64,000 bases of DNA from Brugia malayi. Taxonomy: Eukaryota > Nematoda > Chromadorea > Rhabditida > Onchocercidae. The translations under genes and the position numbers were made by a program. Positions within the stretch are counted from its first letter, which is position 1. The number at the start of each line of letters is the position of its first letter. Below the pieces are notes generated by a model. The model was not told where the DNA came from. It saw only the letters and a list, made by a program, of their open reading frames with translations, and did not search any database. This document shows, piece after piece, positions 1 to 13,650 of this stretch. The stretch is taken from NCBI RefSeq assembly GCF_000002995.4, contig NW_025062479.1, forward strand, positions 2,067,721-2,131,720, in the 5' to 3' direction.

Positions 1-710
1 AGCAACTTCCTGTTAGAATTCTTTTAAGAACCACCCTGATGCCAAAATGTTAAACGGTTTAAGGCAAATGAATTGGCTTGAAATTAAGGTTAAAAATATT
101 TGAGTAACTAGTCAGAAATTGTCGAAAAACCCAATCTTCCCCTATTTACTACGACCAATTTTTACTATGATTAAATAAATTGCGGAAAATGCATCATGTT
201 TTCCGGTTTCTAGTTAGATGACACACCAGTCGATTAGGAAGCACTATGAATTCTTTATTAAGACATTATCAGCTGCTAAGCCAAAAATGTTTTCAGCTGC
301 AGAAAAAAAAAAGTTTTTTTATCTATTATACTGCAGCATCCGAGGTGCCAAAAACTTATGCAAACTTATGCAAAAAAAAAAAAAAAAAAACACCTGCCAC
401 TTGAAGGTTATGTGATGTGACAAGTAAACACAACTAATAAAGTAGAATAAAAAAGAAAGATTCAAAAATACAAGTAAATACAAAGTATCATATACAAGAG
501 TAATTTGAATTGATAGTAAAACTACAGAGGTATAAACAAGTATAAATTACTGTTTGAGTGAATAAAGCCAAGAAAAAATATGCAATAAGTAAAATTACTA
601 TAAGACATGCATCAAGAAAAAATACAAATTACTGTTGTTTGAGTAAATGAAGTTAGAAAAATTGAAAATTGTATGCTAATGCATATAAAGTAAAACGAAA
701 AGTTTGGGAA

Positions 711-797
711 ACACAAAAACTGAACATGAGAAATAGCAATCAAAAAAAGAAGAAAAAAACAGAAAATAATTGACACATCACTTTTTCACTGAAATTA
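711..797. repeat. direct repeat copy 1 (~88 bp; copy 2 at 1985-2072)
   Basis: The two blocks share 'cacaaaaactgaacat', an A-rich centre, and 'tatcactttttcactgaaat' (one base different in copy 1), in the same order and spacing, about 1.27 kb apart. They are diverged but clearly related. Copy 2 is in the 3' flank of the gene ending at 2084, so copy 1 could be a duplicated piece of that 3' end; no matching coding sequence follows copy 1. Confidence 0.7.
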
Positions 798-1976
798 ATG
801 CAGAATTAATGATGATTCGTTCGGCAGTAATTAAATCCTCTGTTACCCATCAAGAATTTATTTGTAGTAGTCACTAAATTGCTGATTATTTGTCCGATAT
901 TAATTAAATCATCAATTATGTTCGACTGTTTAAAACAATATTTCATTCATGTAAGTTATTTCTACACTACCTATAAATATCACTTTAGTTTACTTATTGT
1001 AATAGTTTGCTTTTCTTTATAAAAAGCAATAATTAAGCATTAGTTTATATTTCAAATTATGATATAACAAATAGAATAATACCAAGCTTTGTGGTGAAAG
1101 TAAGGTAATGTGAAGTGTAATAATCCTTAATTTAAATCACTTTAATGTTATTCAAGCGTTAACTCAAAACTTTCCAGCTCTAAATTCAGAATAATTTTCT
1201 TCAATGTGAATATACAAAATTGTCACCACTATCGACTCGTTCTAATGTAGATTTTTTATCTGTTGACAGTAAAAATGGTTGCTTTTACTGTTCTAGAATT
1301 GGATGACATTGTAGGAATAATAAATTTACCGACCTTATCTATTTTATGCAGCACATTTACTTAAATTAATCTTCAGTGTAATAATTTGCTTTTATTTTTC
1401 ATCAACTGAAACTTTTGAGTTTCTTTATCTCCAGTTTTTTCCTTGATGATGGATGTGACATCATCGAATAGAGTCTTTCATCACATTTCAAATTCTCTTG
1501 GAAGGGATGTCAGGTGATAGTTTTTTGATATGTTTGCTGTATATATTATATGAGGGATAAAAATATTTTAGAATCATTCCAATCTATGTAATTAATTCAT
1601 AACGATGATTTCCTATCGTTCTATATATGTTATATACTTTTATTGTTGTAAATGTTGAGCGTTGACCCCTAAGCAACGATCTTTTTTCCGTTTTCATATC
1701 TTGATTGTCAAAATTTAGAGAGAATATAAAATGTGAAATTAGCTGGTAGTAACTACAATTGTATTTTGAAATACTGCACCTCTAAATTTAGACTTAGCAT
1801 TCGGTTTTTCATCATGTTCCATAAGCAGCATTTAGTATAATTCCGGATGTCAAGAGTGTTTTGATTCAACTTTTAAGGCATTTTTAATGATGAAACTGAT
1901 TACTGGAGAGAAATGTGGGATATACAGACTTGCCATCTTGTAAAAATACAATTGCAATTTTGTTTAAAAAAAAAAA

Positions 1977-1982
1977 TTTATT
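1977..1982 (-). promoter_or_regulatory. candidate poly(A) signal of the 2084-3867 gene
   Basis: On the minus strand this reads AATAAA, about 100 bases past the stop codon at 2084. That is a normal distance for a 3' UTR, but in DNA this AT-rich the hexamer is common by chance. Confidence 0.35.
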
Positions 1983-2083
1983 AGAAAGCACAAAAACTGA
2001 ACATCAGGTTAGCAATAAAAAAAAAAGGAAAAAACAGGAATTAACTGACATATCACTTTTTCACTGAAATTACGTCCTGCCTT

Positions 2084-3225
2084 TCAAGGATAGGAACGTG
2101 AACTGTTATTCATTATATGCTCAATCGGCATGTTCTGCTCATTGGTTTGCTCATAACACGTCTCTGGAGGAGCCGTTCCATCTGGAATTCCAATAGGATT
2201 TCCGACGCCAGACCCATCATAATACTCACCGTATCCTAAAACTGTGGTTTTCGATGACAAAAAAATCAGCTTGAGAAATTATTACTTGCTTAAAATCGAA
2301 CTGATAGATGAATGAATGATTGAATAACACAAAGATATATTTCAGATAAGGGAAAAACTTGATGAGAAGTTTACTTATTACTTTAAAATATATCAAGCTA
2401 AGAATGTTTTTTTATTCTTTTCACACATCTCCCCTAAACAGGGATTATCTTGAGAAAGATTAATTCACAAAGACAGGAACGATACATTCGTGAATGAAAA
2501 TTGGAAGAAGTGAAACTAAGATGCAATCTAGGATGCTAAATCTGATGAAAAAGCAACGGAGCAGTGTGACTTTGAAAGTAAGCAAATCAAAGTGAAAATC
2601 ATTGACGCTTCATCAGTTATGAATATTTGTTCATTCAATTAATTTTAAACCTAATTTCGTTCACTTTTTCTCTTTTATTTATTCAGAAGAAAGAAAAAGT
2701 CCTATGCTCAAAATTGAACCTTGAAACTGCACAAATGACATATTATTAACAGTGTCCGCAACCATTTCAACGGTTCGCAAAATTTGCGACATCATTTGTG
2801 CATTGTTCATTTGATCCATGTGAACTTTTTGAAGAATTAAGTGAATCCCATTGGAAACCGAATTTAGTGTCTCCTTAATCGCTCGTATATCGTCAGAAAT
2901 TCCGTTGCACCAACATGTTGAAGGTGGCGGATTATGCACTGGCATATCTGAAAGTTGACAATTTTATAAAATTTATTTTTTCATCAACTTATAGAATAAT
3001 AGGAAATTCTTTGTACACATAGGGCGGTTCACACTGCCGATCACTACTGGATGTGTCATATTCGGACGACAGCTATAAGCCATATACGGTTGTTGCACGT
3101 GAGGACGGTTCGGTTGATCGAAGACGACATTCGGTGGAGCATCCTCAACGTTGCTAATTGGCAGAGCAGCTAAATATTTACCAAAAAATGGCCATCAAGA
3201 AATGTGCAAAGTTGCCATTCTTATC

Positions 3226-3283
<58 letters not shown>

Positions 3284-3867
3284 TAGACTCTTAAATCATT
3301 TTCACACTTTGCAATACGTAAATAACCAGTTGCTATCTAATCATCACTAACGGTTAGTCTTGTACATTTTTCAACCTAATTCTTTCATTGTTCAATTAAT
3401 TACACGTGTCTTGCATGTTTCAATTTGTCACACGTAATATTACATGTGCATATAAATAATAAAATTGAAAGTGAAAAGACAAACCAGTATTATTCGAGTT
3501 ATTGTTGTGGATTCGGTTCTTTTTCATTGCGTTAGAAGCATGTTGTGGTTCCGAACATGCATCATCTATAAAGATGACACTTTAAATTTTCAGATAAAGG
3601 ATTTTTTTTCAGAATCCTTTTCTCTAACCATCTCCATTTTTTGTTTCTTCGTGTGTACAAAAGCTTATCTCAGATAACAGTATATAATGGACAAATGTTA
3701 TATTTTTGTTAAAATGTCAAAACTATTTTTGAAATTGAAGCATTTATTTCATTTTCAGTTGACATGAAAAGAAGTTAAATTAAATAATTTTTACCGTCCA
3801 TAATGCGCACTAATTCACCATTGTCCACAGGAGCTGCGACATTTCCAGTCTGTTGTTTAGCTGACAT
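2084..3867 (-). CDS. unrecognised 201-residue protein with a helical segment, four exons
   Basis: I do not recognise this protein. Four exons join in phase: 3795-3867, 3017-3169, 2720-2947 and 2084-2235 (606 nt, 201 residues plus TGA). Introns are 625, 69 and 484 nt and all are GT-AG. The third donor (CAAG followed by GTTCAA) cuts an open frame that would otherwise run on, and the in-phase fourth exon supports the cut. The protein begins MSAKQQTGN and carries a Pro/Asn/Val-rich N-terminal half with RPHVQQPYMAY. A Cys-containing motif, PPPSTCWCNG (about residues 79-88), precedes an amphipathic stretch (about 90-145: DDIRAIKETLNSVSNG, then KVHMDQMNNAQMMSQILRTV) that could form a coiled coil. 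The tail is Gly/Pro-rich and then polar (GEYYDGSGVG, NNSSRSYP). No signal peptide or membrane span is visible. The ATG follows a TTTTTAG by two bases, which fits either spliced-leader addition or an undetected upstream exon. Confidence 0.75.
3227..3281. repeat. (TTA)n microsatellite in intron 1 of the 2084-3867 gene
   Basis: About 18 nearly perfect copies of the trinucleotide TTA lie within the 625-nt first intron. Slippage here would not alter the protein. Confidence 0.95.
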
Positions 3868-3869
3868 TC

Positions 3870-3876
3870 CTAAAAA
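3870..3876 (-). promoter_or_regulatory. possible spliced-leader acceptor of the 2084-3867 gene
   Basis: On the minus strand TTTTTAG is followed by two bases and then the start codon at 3867. An acceptor this close to the ATG with no matching upstream coding exon is typical of nematode trans-spliced messages. The alternative is a conventional 5' exon further upstream. Confidence 0.4.
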
Positions 3877-3985
3877 TGCATTCGAATCATTTTCAAGTGA
3901 TACAAAATACGGTACATAATAAATCCTTTTCTTTTCAAGCTAATAACTTCCTCCCATTTCACTGTAAAACAATCCGTAAGCATAT

Positions 3986-4285
3986 ATGAACAAAAATATA
4001 GGACCACCACCTATCCAACTTTCACTATTACCAAACAATAACACTTTCATCCCAGTTATGAAGTATAAATGTGAGTCGAAAAATTTGCATATGATAACGT
4101 TTTCTTTACTGCCTTCTCAAAATTTTAGGGCTAACGGTCGAACTACTGGTATTCTGAGTTTGTTTTTCATCCTTCTTTGCGAGCCGACAATTTCATCTGA
4201 TTATCGTTCTCTCCGTTGCACTTTTCAGAAATTGATAAGAAGCTTGTTGGAAATCGAAGAAAAAAAGAATATGCAGATTGCATAA
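3986..4285 (+). CDS. doubtful small gene, divergent from the 2084-3867 gene
   Basis: An open frame of 99 codons starts 118 bases from the start of the minus-strand neighbour and is less AT-biased than the surroundings. Within it are two good-looking short introns, 4071-4128 (GTGAGT donor, TTTTAG acceptor) and 4149-4228 (GTATTC donor, TTTTCAG acceptor). Removing both keeps the frame and leaves exons 3986-4070, 4129-4148 and 4229-4285 for a 53-residue peptide ending EEKKNMQIA. The total removed length is a multiple of three, so both the spliced and unspliced readings are open. I recognise no domain. It may simply be upstream or promoter sequence of the divergent gene. No transcript evidence is available here. 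Confidence 0.25.
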   Translation: MNKNIGPPPIQLSLLPNNNTFIPVMKYKCESKNLHMITFSLLPSQNFRANGRTTGILSLFFILLCEPTISSDYRSLRCTFQKLIRSLLEIEEKKNMQIA

Positions 4286-4710
4286 TTTCGAAATCTTTGA
4301 TTCCATATGGAATGGAACGTGCGTGGGTGAACAGTTAATGACAGGAAATGCTCAGGTAACTATATATTGCAGCACTAATTGAAATAGTATCAAAATAACC
4401 CGCAAGGAATGCTTCAGTTTTAATTTCGATCAATTTGGAATATATTCGCAGAGAAGAATGAATAATACGAATAAAAATTATGATTTAATGCGGTAAAGTT
4501 TATTGTTAATCTGTAAAACGAAAAAAATTATCAAAATTAAAACATCTTCACGCATAAAAAAAAAGAAAAAAATTCTGAAATTTATCATTTTGTCCATATT
4601 TTTTTTTTCATCGGATTTCCATTACTAGATAAAAAAAAAAGTAATGAAATAAAAGGATAAAAATAACCATGTACTAACCTTTCCCGCTATTAGAATTTTT
4701 ACTTGGAAGA

Positions 4711-4846
4711 ATAGCAACAAGAATTGAATGGAATTAAAAAACAGAGAAGGTTCTAAAATAAGCTGTACCACTTGTTTTGCTGCAATAGGAACTGGATGGA
4801 ATTGAAAAAAAAAAGAGAACGTTCCAGAAGCAAACCGTCCCACTTA
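4711..4846. repeat. diverged tandem duplication, unit ~65-70 bp
   Basis: Two adjacent blocks (4711-4773 and 4782-4846) both run 'aa..aa.tgaatggaatt', an A-rich stretch, 'agagaa.gttc..gaa' and '...accactt'. They are imperfect but co-linear. This accounts for the repetitive 72-codon minus-strand frame across it, which is therefore not called as a gene. Confidence 0.55.
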
Positions 4847-5714
4847 ATCACAAAAGAAGAAAATGACGAGTGATAATATGCAGCTTACAGATTTCACACT
4901 TCTGTCTGCTTCATCTTATCCGTTGACATACGTACACACACATGCGCATACATACATACGCCTACACACATACACATGCAAGCGTAACAGACTGACGCCT
5001 ACACACATACACATGCATACAGACGCATACCATTGAGATGAAATAATTTTGTGTGCATTCAAAAATTTGCATATTTTGTTGATGATACGTTTTCAGATAG
5101 CAAAATCTTATATTTTTGATATATTTATGTTACAAATCTTACTTTTCATCAACTTTTTAATTCTTCATTTATTTCATTATTACCTCTTTCCTATGCAGAC
5201 AGTTGTATCAATTAAATAATTTCAATTTGATATATCTGATATAATCGAAGTTAGTATGAAATAATATCATATAAAATTCGAATCTATGATACTATTCTCT
5301 TGAAAATTGTTAAAATTTCATTTATATCCAAAAATTATACAGAAGAGACTATTTCAGGAAATTTATCACTGATTAAAGTTGTTTAAATAAATAAACAAAT
5401 TAAATGAATAAATATGTAACAAGTAAATAAACAATTAATTATTTAATTATCTACATTTATTTATATAGCATACTTTGAAATTCTGCATATATATTTGTTT
5501 AATTAATGATTTGTTTATTTATTTTATATTATTTACTTATTTATTTATAAAAATGTTTTCAAACTCCATATGTTTATGCTTGTTTAATTATGTATTTATT
5601 TAGATAACGTATTTATTTACTTGTTTGTTTATATAAGTACCTTAAAGCTTTATATATGTATGTATATAATTTATTTATTTATGCAACACACTTTGAAACT
5701 TTGCATATATATAC

Positions 5715-5717
5715 AGA

Positions 5718-5753
<36 letters not shown>
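5715..5753. repeat. (GA)n microsatellite
   Basis: About 19 nearly uninterrupted GA dinucleotides. Two overlapping open frames read through it (Arg-Glu repeats) and are not genes. Confidence 0.95.
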
Positions 5754-5756
<3 letters not shown>

Positions 5757-8700
5757 TGAAAGAGGAAGAAAGAAAGTTACAATTAGAGTTTCAAAGTATC
5801 TTATCAAAATTAATAGCGTTAATTGTCAACTATTTATAGATAACGAAATAAGCGAATAATCTGAAATGTTTGTCAACTTTTCTGTAGGTGATTTGCTGAA
5901 CTTGTTTTCATCGATATTAGATTATTTAACTTAAGCTGAAGCTTATGCTGAGTTTGCATTCATACTGAAGGTTTTTTTCTGATATCTTTTTGAGAATGGT
6001 TCTGAAATAAGCTGAAACTTCTGAAAAAAAAAAAAAAAAACACTTAGAAATGGCTTAATTAAAATTTTGTTGACAAGAATGCTACGAGAAAAGACGATGG
6101 CATATCACACAGTTTTAGAAGAAAAAAAAAATCGTTTATTGGATTTTTGATGCTGAAAAATATATCCAATGTCAAGGATCTAAAAAATTTCAAGGATTAG
6201 GAAAATTCAAAAAGAATCAAAATACAAAAATTTTTCTATTGTTACTAAGTTGCAAGTAAGAACATCTACCGGTAAACACAACAAACCAGAAGATTAACAC
6301 ACTCTACTAGATTACAAAATGTTATAAAATTGACAACGAATACTTAAATTACACACCAATTTATTTGTTCTAAAAATGATTTAGGTTTTTCAGTATCAAA
6401 AATGACATTTCAATTTATTTCATTTCGATGTTTAAAAAGCTTTTATAAGCAACAAAAAAAAGCAGCAAGAAATTTTAAAATATTTTAAGAAGATAAAAAG
6501 AAAACAGAATTCCTATGAATTGTATAAAATTTCGTTCCAATGTGACAAATTAAACAATAATATTCATTGTAAAATCTTAATTTTTGTTTTCGTCAGACCA
6601 ATTTTTCATTGGAATTTTAACTAGAAATTTTAAGAATTCGAAATTTTATATAGCGATTTATTTGTTTTTCCTTGTTTTTTAAATTAATTAATTGAAAAAA
6701 GTTGCAAAAATTCTTATCACTTCAGTATTGCATTGAACTAACTACTTAATTAATAAAGCAAAATCTTTTAATTTCAACAACTTTAATCATTGCGGATAAG
6801 CGGAAGGTATTAGCAAACTGAAAATTAATTTCTAACAATATCTTTTATATTTTCATTGATTTATAAATAGTCGTTTCTCTTCAACAGATAATAAGTGGTA
6901 GTAATTTTCTTTTCTTTTCTTTTCGAATGATTTTATAATCTTTATACTTATTGACGATCAAATTTTTTTTTTTCTAATTTTCAATTAAATCTAAAAATTA
7001 CTTTGTTTCACACAATACTGAAATGATAATAAATAAAGTGGAATTGGAATTTTTTCTTATCTGTCAAATTTTACAAAAAGTATACTGTTAATCCATGTGA
7101 CTACTACTAAAAAAAAAGCAAAGGCGAAGTTACATTGATAAGACATTTTCAAATTAACTATTTGCAAAGTGTTAAAACATGATTATAATTTATAATTTAT
7201 AAGCCGTTTCGTATTAACTATTTCCAAAGTACAAGAATATAATTACAATTAACAAACTATGTTACTATCCGCAAATTGCTGATTAAAATTATAAAATTTT
7301 AAAATTTGGACATTTAATGATTGAACAGGTGTTTCATATTTTCTGATTTAAAATGACAAAAAGCGGAAATTAAATAATCTTATTTAAAAATGATATGCTT
7401 CCGTTACAGAACTTTTTTTTTTTTATGTAAAATAGTCTATCAAAATGTAATTAATAGTAAATTATAGAAATAAAACAAATTAAAGATTAAAAAAAATATA
7501 TATGTAGATTAATAGAATACATGGAAAAAGTGGAAAAAGACTGAAATGGAATAAATAATATTTGTTTGAGATATGTGAGAAAACAAATTACATTGCATTA
7601 ATTATAAGTTAATCGATTTATTGCAGCAATTATTTATATAAATATATTGATTAGTTGTGATCCGCTGATCACTTTATTTCATTTATACACTTACCATTTG
7701 TTAAATAACATTTAAAAAATCTTGAATTTTCAATTTAAATGAACATTTAATATTCTGTAATTGACAGAATTTAAAATAGCTAAAATTGTTTGTTGCTGAA
7801 AAAAGATTACTTTTCTTCAAAATTCTGATCTATATGATGTTTCAAAATATAGATCCATTAATTTGAAATAATTTATCCATCTCATAGGCGAATAAATTTG
7901 TTGTCTTTTTTTTTTTTTTTTTTTTTTACCTGCTTTTTTTTACTTTTTTATTTTTGTTAAGTGATAATATTTATGTGAATAATTAATAACGGCAAAATGA
8001 TATACAATCTGAAAAAGTTTTTTTTTTTAAATCAGTTGCAAAAAGAAAAAAAAAATAAAAATAGAGTCTTTTAAGTTGTACAACATATGGTCAAAACATT
8101 TTCTTTTTTGATAGTTTATTTCTTTTTCAGTTTCATTTAAATTACTTTCATTTAAAAAATTGTCCTTTTTCCTTTTTCTTTTTCTTTTACTTTCTTTTCT
8201 TTTTCCTTTTTGTATTCTATTTCTAGGATTAGCCATAAGAGTTATTTTGTTAAACTTAAAATTAACAATTCTTCTTATTCTTACTTTACATTTTGCTAAT
8301 TGATCGGAACGAAAATTATATTTAATTCCAAAAAAAAAAAAAAAAAAAAGGAGTTTTTGTTTAATTTATCAAAATACAGTAATTCACTGAAAGTAAAAAA
8401 ATAAAATTCATATATTTTATAGATTATTTATGAATTTTGAGGTTTCACAATAATGTTAATGTTGACAATTATTAATTTTCTAAATTATTCTGCAAATAAA
8501 TTTCAATTTGATTTTAAATGATACTAATAAAGCTTTTTTTAAAATTTTTTTTCAATTATATTCCATCGAATGTTTTCCAATTTTTTCTATGCCATTAATG
8601 GAACACACAAATTACTTCACCAAGATATCATCCTTGAAAAATTCATTTTATGTGTTGTGTCTTCTGTGCTCCTTTTCTGAGAACTAAAATCGAACCATAT

Positions 8701-11700
8701 GTTTGTGATTGAATGCATTTGAGAAGGATGATCAAATTCAATCATTTACATCAATTCGATTCTTAATCGGAAATGAGACGGAACGGTAACAAAATAATGA
8801 ACTAAGTAAACACAGGTATGTGAAATATCCCAATTTGTTGTTAAGTCGCTCAGTGTCATGTTTATTTTGAAATAAATGAATTGTTGATTAAAATATTGAA
8901 ATAAAAAGTGAAATTTTTCTTTTTTTAATTTCAAGTTAAAAAAAAGAATAATTGCATGAATATAACATTCGAATTATTTGTTTAAAATTTTTGTTGTTTA
9001 ATTTTTAGTGAAACTAAAAAGCTAATTTGTGAATATGATAAATTATTAGCTATTCTATTCATTTGATGAAACTTATTCATTTCATATCCATTTCATCGAT
9101 AAAGTCAAGTTATTTTGCAGATAACTTTTTTTTTTTTTTATTGTTATTAATCATTGTAAGCAAATTTTATTTCATTAATTATATTATACAATATATTAAT
9201 TTACAAGGCAGTTTATTGCAATATGTAATGATCAAAATTATTCGTTCAAAAAGAAAAAAAAAAAAGAAAAAACGATGATTTATATAATTAAATCATCATT
9301 TATTATCATTTTTAATGTGTGCAAAATTTTTTTCTTTGCTTATTGATGGTTGATTTTTCTTTTTCGCTTTTCTTCTAAAATAGTTAAAATTTCAAACTAA
9401 CAAAGTATGTGATTCTTGTTTGAACAATTTTGTTTGTCTTTTTTAAACATTTGTAGAGTTTTTGCTTTTTTAAATGTAAAAGTTAATGGATTTAATCGTG
9501 AATAAAAATGTCAAATTTTTGCTGTATTCCAACTATTTCATTTTTTTCTTTTTTTAATACTGCAAGCATTCTATTTGTCCTTCTTTTTTCTCTATTTGAA
9601 ATTCATCAATGATGTTAAAATAAGTTTTACTTAAAAATTTTAAAGAAATAATTTCAATCCAACAGTTTTTTTTTATTTATAATAAAGCTTCCATTATTTA
9701 CTTTGATTTTTACTTTTCAACTATGCATATTGTTTAATTGCAATTTTGTTGGTGATATTAAATATTACCGCCGTTAGTATGACGACAATATTTCAGTTAG
9801 CTATGATATTATTGCCTAGATCATTTATATTAATTACACTTTTGCTTCGTGATATGAAGCAAAACATTATAGTTGAATTTTATGTAATACGCAATAATGC
9901 CAAAAAAAAAAAAAAAAAAATGAAATTTAAAATCTATTCAAGCAATGCTTAAAATCTATTAAATTGAAATAAAGTACATCTTTTTTTCATCATCACATTT
10001 TACCCTTCTTCAATACTTCGCTTTATTGCTAATATCTTCCAAAATATTTCCCGATATTTCTTGATAATTATTTTCTTTCCTTTTCCTCCTTTGGAATTGT
10101 CCAAATTTCTAGTTTCCGACACTCTTTCGACACTCTTTTTTTTCTCCATCCTTTCTTACAATTCAAACTGTCATTTTTCTTTTTTCTAATTGTTCACTTA
10201 AGTTACTTTAAATATTAGTAATCAATTTTCACCAGTGGTTGCTGTTTTTTTTTTTTCCCCAATTCCTTTGCACAACTAAATGAATATTCCTATATGCTGC
10301 TAATAAAATTGAATTAAATCGTTTTAAGCTATGTCACTTCAATAATTTCAATAATATGCAGTTTTAGTCAAGATGATGACTTTGTTTATTAGTTTTCTTG
10401 TATGACTTTAAGTGTGCTTAAAATATGATGTAAAATTTGGATCATTTCCGGTTTACATTTGAAATTGATGACTTAATTTGTTTAAAAATTAAAATCAACT
10501 CGCGAAATGTATAATTAAAACTAAAAAATATTTCTCAAAAATTTTACCTGAAATTTAGCAATATTTAGCATTAAACTTTACTTGTGAAGTTCAAATATTT
10601 TCAGTGGAAAACGATGAATAATTTTAACTATTTGGAAAAGAAAACCATTTAGCATGAGCTAATCATTATCGTGAAAATGCAATGTAAAGTAATTGAAATC
10701 GGATATTAGAAATAAAATTATATGGTAATTCGCTCCAAAAAAAAAAAAAATAAAATTCGATTTTCTAAAAATCCATTAAGCAAGATGTTGAATTATACTC
10801 CACAACAAATATTGATATATGTCCTTTTCCCTCAATATTATATCAAACCTTTACTGCTTTTAGTTGTAGTACAAAGTTTGTCATAATTCATGCATTCTTA
10901 ATCTTCTTTCCTCTTTTTTTTTTTTTTTTTTTTTTCACACTAAAGTATTTTGAAGTTTATGATAATTTACTAAATGTAATCCAATTTTTGACTTTGCCAA
11001 AAAAATGCAAAAAAAAAAAATAATTTAATTTATATTATAACACTAAATTAATTAGACATATGCATGACATTGCTGGAAATTTAATTTATCATCAGTTTAT
11101 TAGGTTTAATTTTACGTTAATTTACACAGTCCTTACGATATACTAAACAATGTTTCAAATATGCATTCATAATGTTTAGATATTTTATTTGTTTGGAAAT
11201 TCTAACAATAAAAAAGTGACAGAGAGAGAGAGAGGGAAAAAAAGTGATGTAAATCATTTTTCATACAAATTTTAATGCAGTGGATCTAATGTTAAAATAG
11301 ATAAAATAAAAAAACAAACAAAAAAAGAAGTGATAACGAGAATGAAACGATCAGAAAGTGTTTGCTTGTTGAAAATATAATAATTTTATTTCATTGTCGA
11401 TTACTAATATTACTGACAAAATTCTACCTTTTTTTTGATTTTTAATATTTCCTGCATTAATCAAAATTATTTATGATGAATCAATTTTGAGGTGAAAAAA
11501 AATTTAATTACTTTAATTATCAATTGCACTTGTAAAAGATGAAAAAAACATTTTTTTTTTTTTTTTATCAAACTGCTTTTTTGCTAAAAACCTTATTTTT
11601 TTTAAAAAATAATACAAAGTGAAACTTTTTTATGTCAAACATATCACTTTTTTTTTTATCATTTTCAACTAATAACAAATATAAATAATAACATCAGATG

Positions 11701-13626
11701 AAAGTTTAAATTTGTAAACCAATATATAATACCTATCTATTAAATGATAGTTGATATTCAGTTATTTAATAAGCTAACTCATCATTATCAATCATCTTTT
11801 AAAAAAGTAATAATAATGACTAAAGCTTATGGAAGAAATTGAGGTGTTTTTGAAATCTTATCGTAATTAATTTTAATCATGAAAATTTCAAAATTTTTCA
11901 GCCAGAAAAATACGTTTTTTTTTTTTTTTTTTTTACTTCGGTTATTTTAATTTTTTTCTGTAAATATATGCCTGCTGCTTCTGCTACTGCTCTTTTCAAT
12001 TTCCGACATATCATCAACTTATACAATCAAGAAAATGATGCATTTCCAAAACAAGCAACTTTTCAGAAATGTTATGATTGGTTTTTTTTTTTTTTTTTCG
12101 ATTTCTTTACTCCTTTTATTATTTAATGAAAACATACCCAAAAGATGCTTATAGTTACAATATAGCATTTTCTAAATCGATTGAATTCCTGAAACTCTTT
12201 ATCAAATAATAGATGAACTTTTTATCAATAATATCATTCGAATATTACCGTTCAAAAATCTCGAACTATTGTAGATTTGAAAAAATAGTAGATTTTGATA
12301 ATTATATTTCCTGCTTTTAATTGTAATTGGTTTAAATGATATGGTTAGATGATTATATAATTTCTATATAATTTATCGATTTGTTTTAAAATGATTTGCA
12401 AATGTTCAAATTAAAAATAAAACCATTGAAAATGAAATCAAAAGTGAAAATGATTCATTTCATTTCATTTGATTTCTCATCATACCTTCTATAGATAATG
12501 AAATTTATTGATTTTAGGTTGGGATTGATTGTGGCAAAGTGGAGAAAATGGATTTGTAATTATTTAACTTTTTCTTCTCTTTTCAATTTTCCTTATAGTG
12601 TTTCATTTTAATTCATTTAAATTAAAAATTTGTCAAAAAACCAAATATTGATAAGGTTTCTTTATAAAACAAATAAATATAAACAAATAAACAAATAAGT
12701 AAAAATAAATAATAAATATATATATATATATATTTTTTTTGATGGAATTTCAATCAGTGATATTCTTAAGAGACAGGTTAAAAAAAATAAATTTAGACAG
12801 ATTACATATTTAGGTAACATTCTTTAACAGGCCAATGTTACGCATCATTAGTTGGTAACTCACGGTTAATTATCCTTGACATACAGTAAAACTTTGATTT
12901 ATGCCGAACTTCAATTTCTAGGATAAGAAATGAAAAAGAGAATGAATCACTGATAATTAAGGTTTAAAAAAAAAAGAAAAAAAAAACTCTCAATAATTTA
13001 TGTAAACATTTCAATAATGTGTAAAATATTATTGAGTTGATAACGATTTATGTTGATGATATTATAGTTTGATTTGACAAAGCTACGAACCATATGTTTC
13101 ATTTTTCATCTTTCATCTCTAGCTTATATCTACCAGATTTTTTAAAGATTTTATGATAAATTAGATTCCATGATAAATTATATTTCAATTTAAACTTTGT
13201 GATAAATTGTATTTTTTTAAATGATCAATTACAATCAGAAAATTTTAAGATTTAATAATACAATAGGAAAAATATTGCTAAGGATTGTTAATTTTGTCAA
13301 TTCATTTTCTGTATAAATATCATACTTTGTTAGAATTAATGAAATTATTTGTAATTAATAAAAATATCATTTTTTATGCCTTGTTTAAAAATTACTTGTG
13401 CATCGTGTTTTTAAATAAGTCTCTTATTTTTTCTCGTCTTCTACTACAAGAATGATTTTACGATCAATTTAAAATTGTTATATTGTAACTGAAAATTAAC
13501 TACAAATATGCAATTTAAAAACTTCCTAATACGCTAAGTAAACGATTAAATTTGAAAACAAATGAAGAAAAAGTTTAGCTGTGGAAGAGATGATGTAAAG
13601 CATAAATGATTAAGCATCTTCTTATT

Positions 13627-13650
13627 TCTCTCTCTCTCTCTCTCTCTTTC
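13627..13650. repeat. (CT)n tract
   Basis: A run of CT dinucleotides that grades into a T/C-rich stretch, in gene-free DNA. Confidence 0.9.

Larger units (their letters stand above)
1..2083. other. intergenic DNA downstream of the first gene
   Basis: No gene can be supported here. The stretch is AT-rich with short A runs. It holds the first copy of an ~88-bp direct repeat (711-797) and the second copy (1985-2072), which lies in the 3' flank of the minus-strand gene ending at 2084. Around 537-585 and 618-660 there is also a loose tandem repetition built on 'ataaattactg...tttgagt'. Two minus-strand stretches, 1402-1494 and 1584-1742, look faintly coding and are discussed as a finding. Confidence 0.5.
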
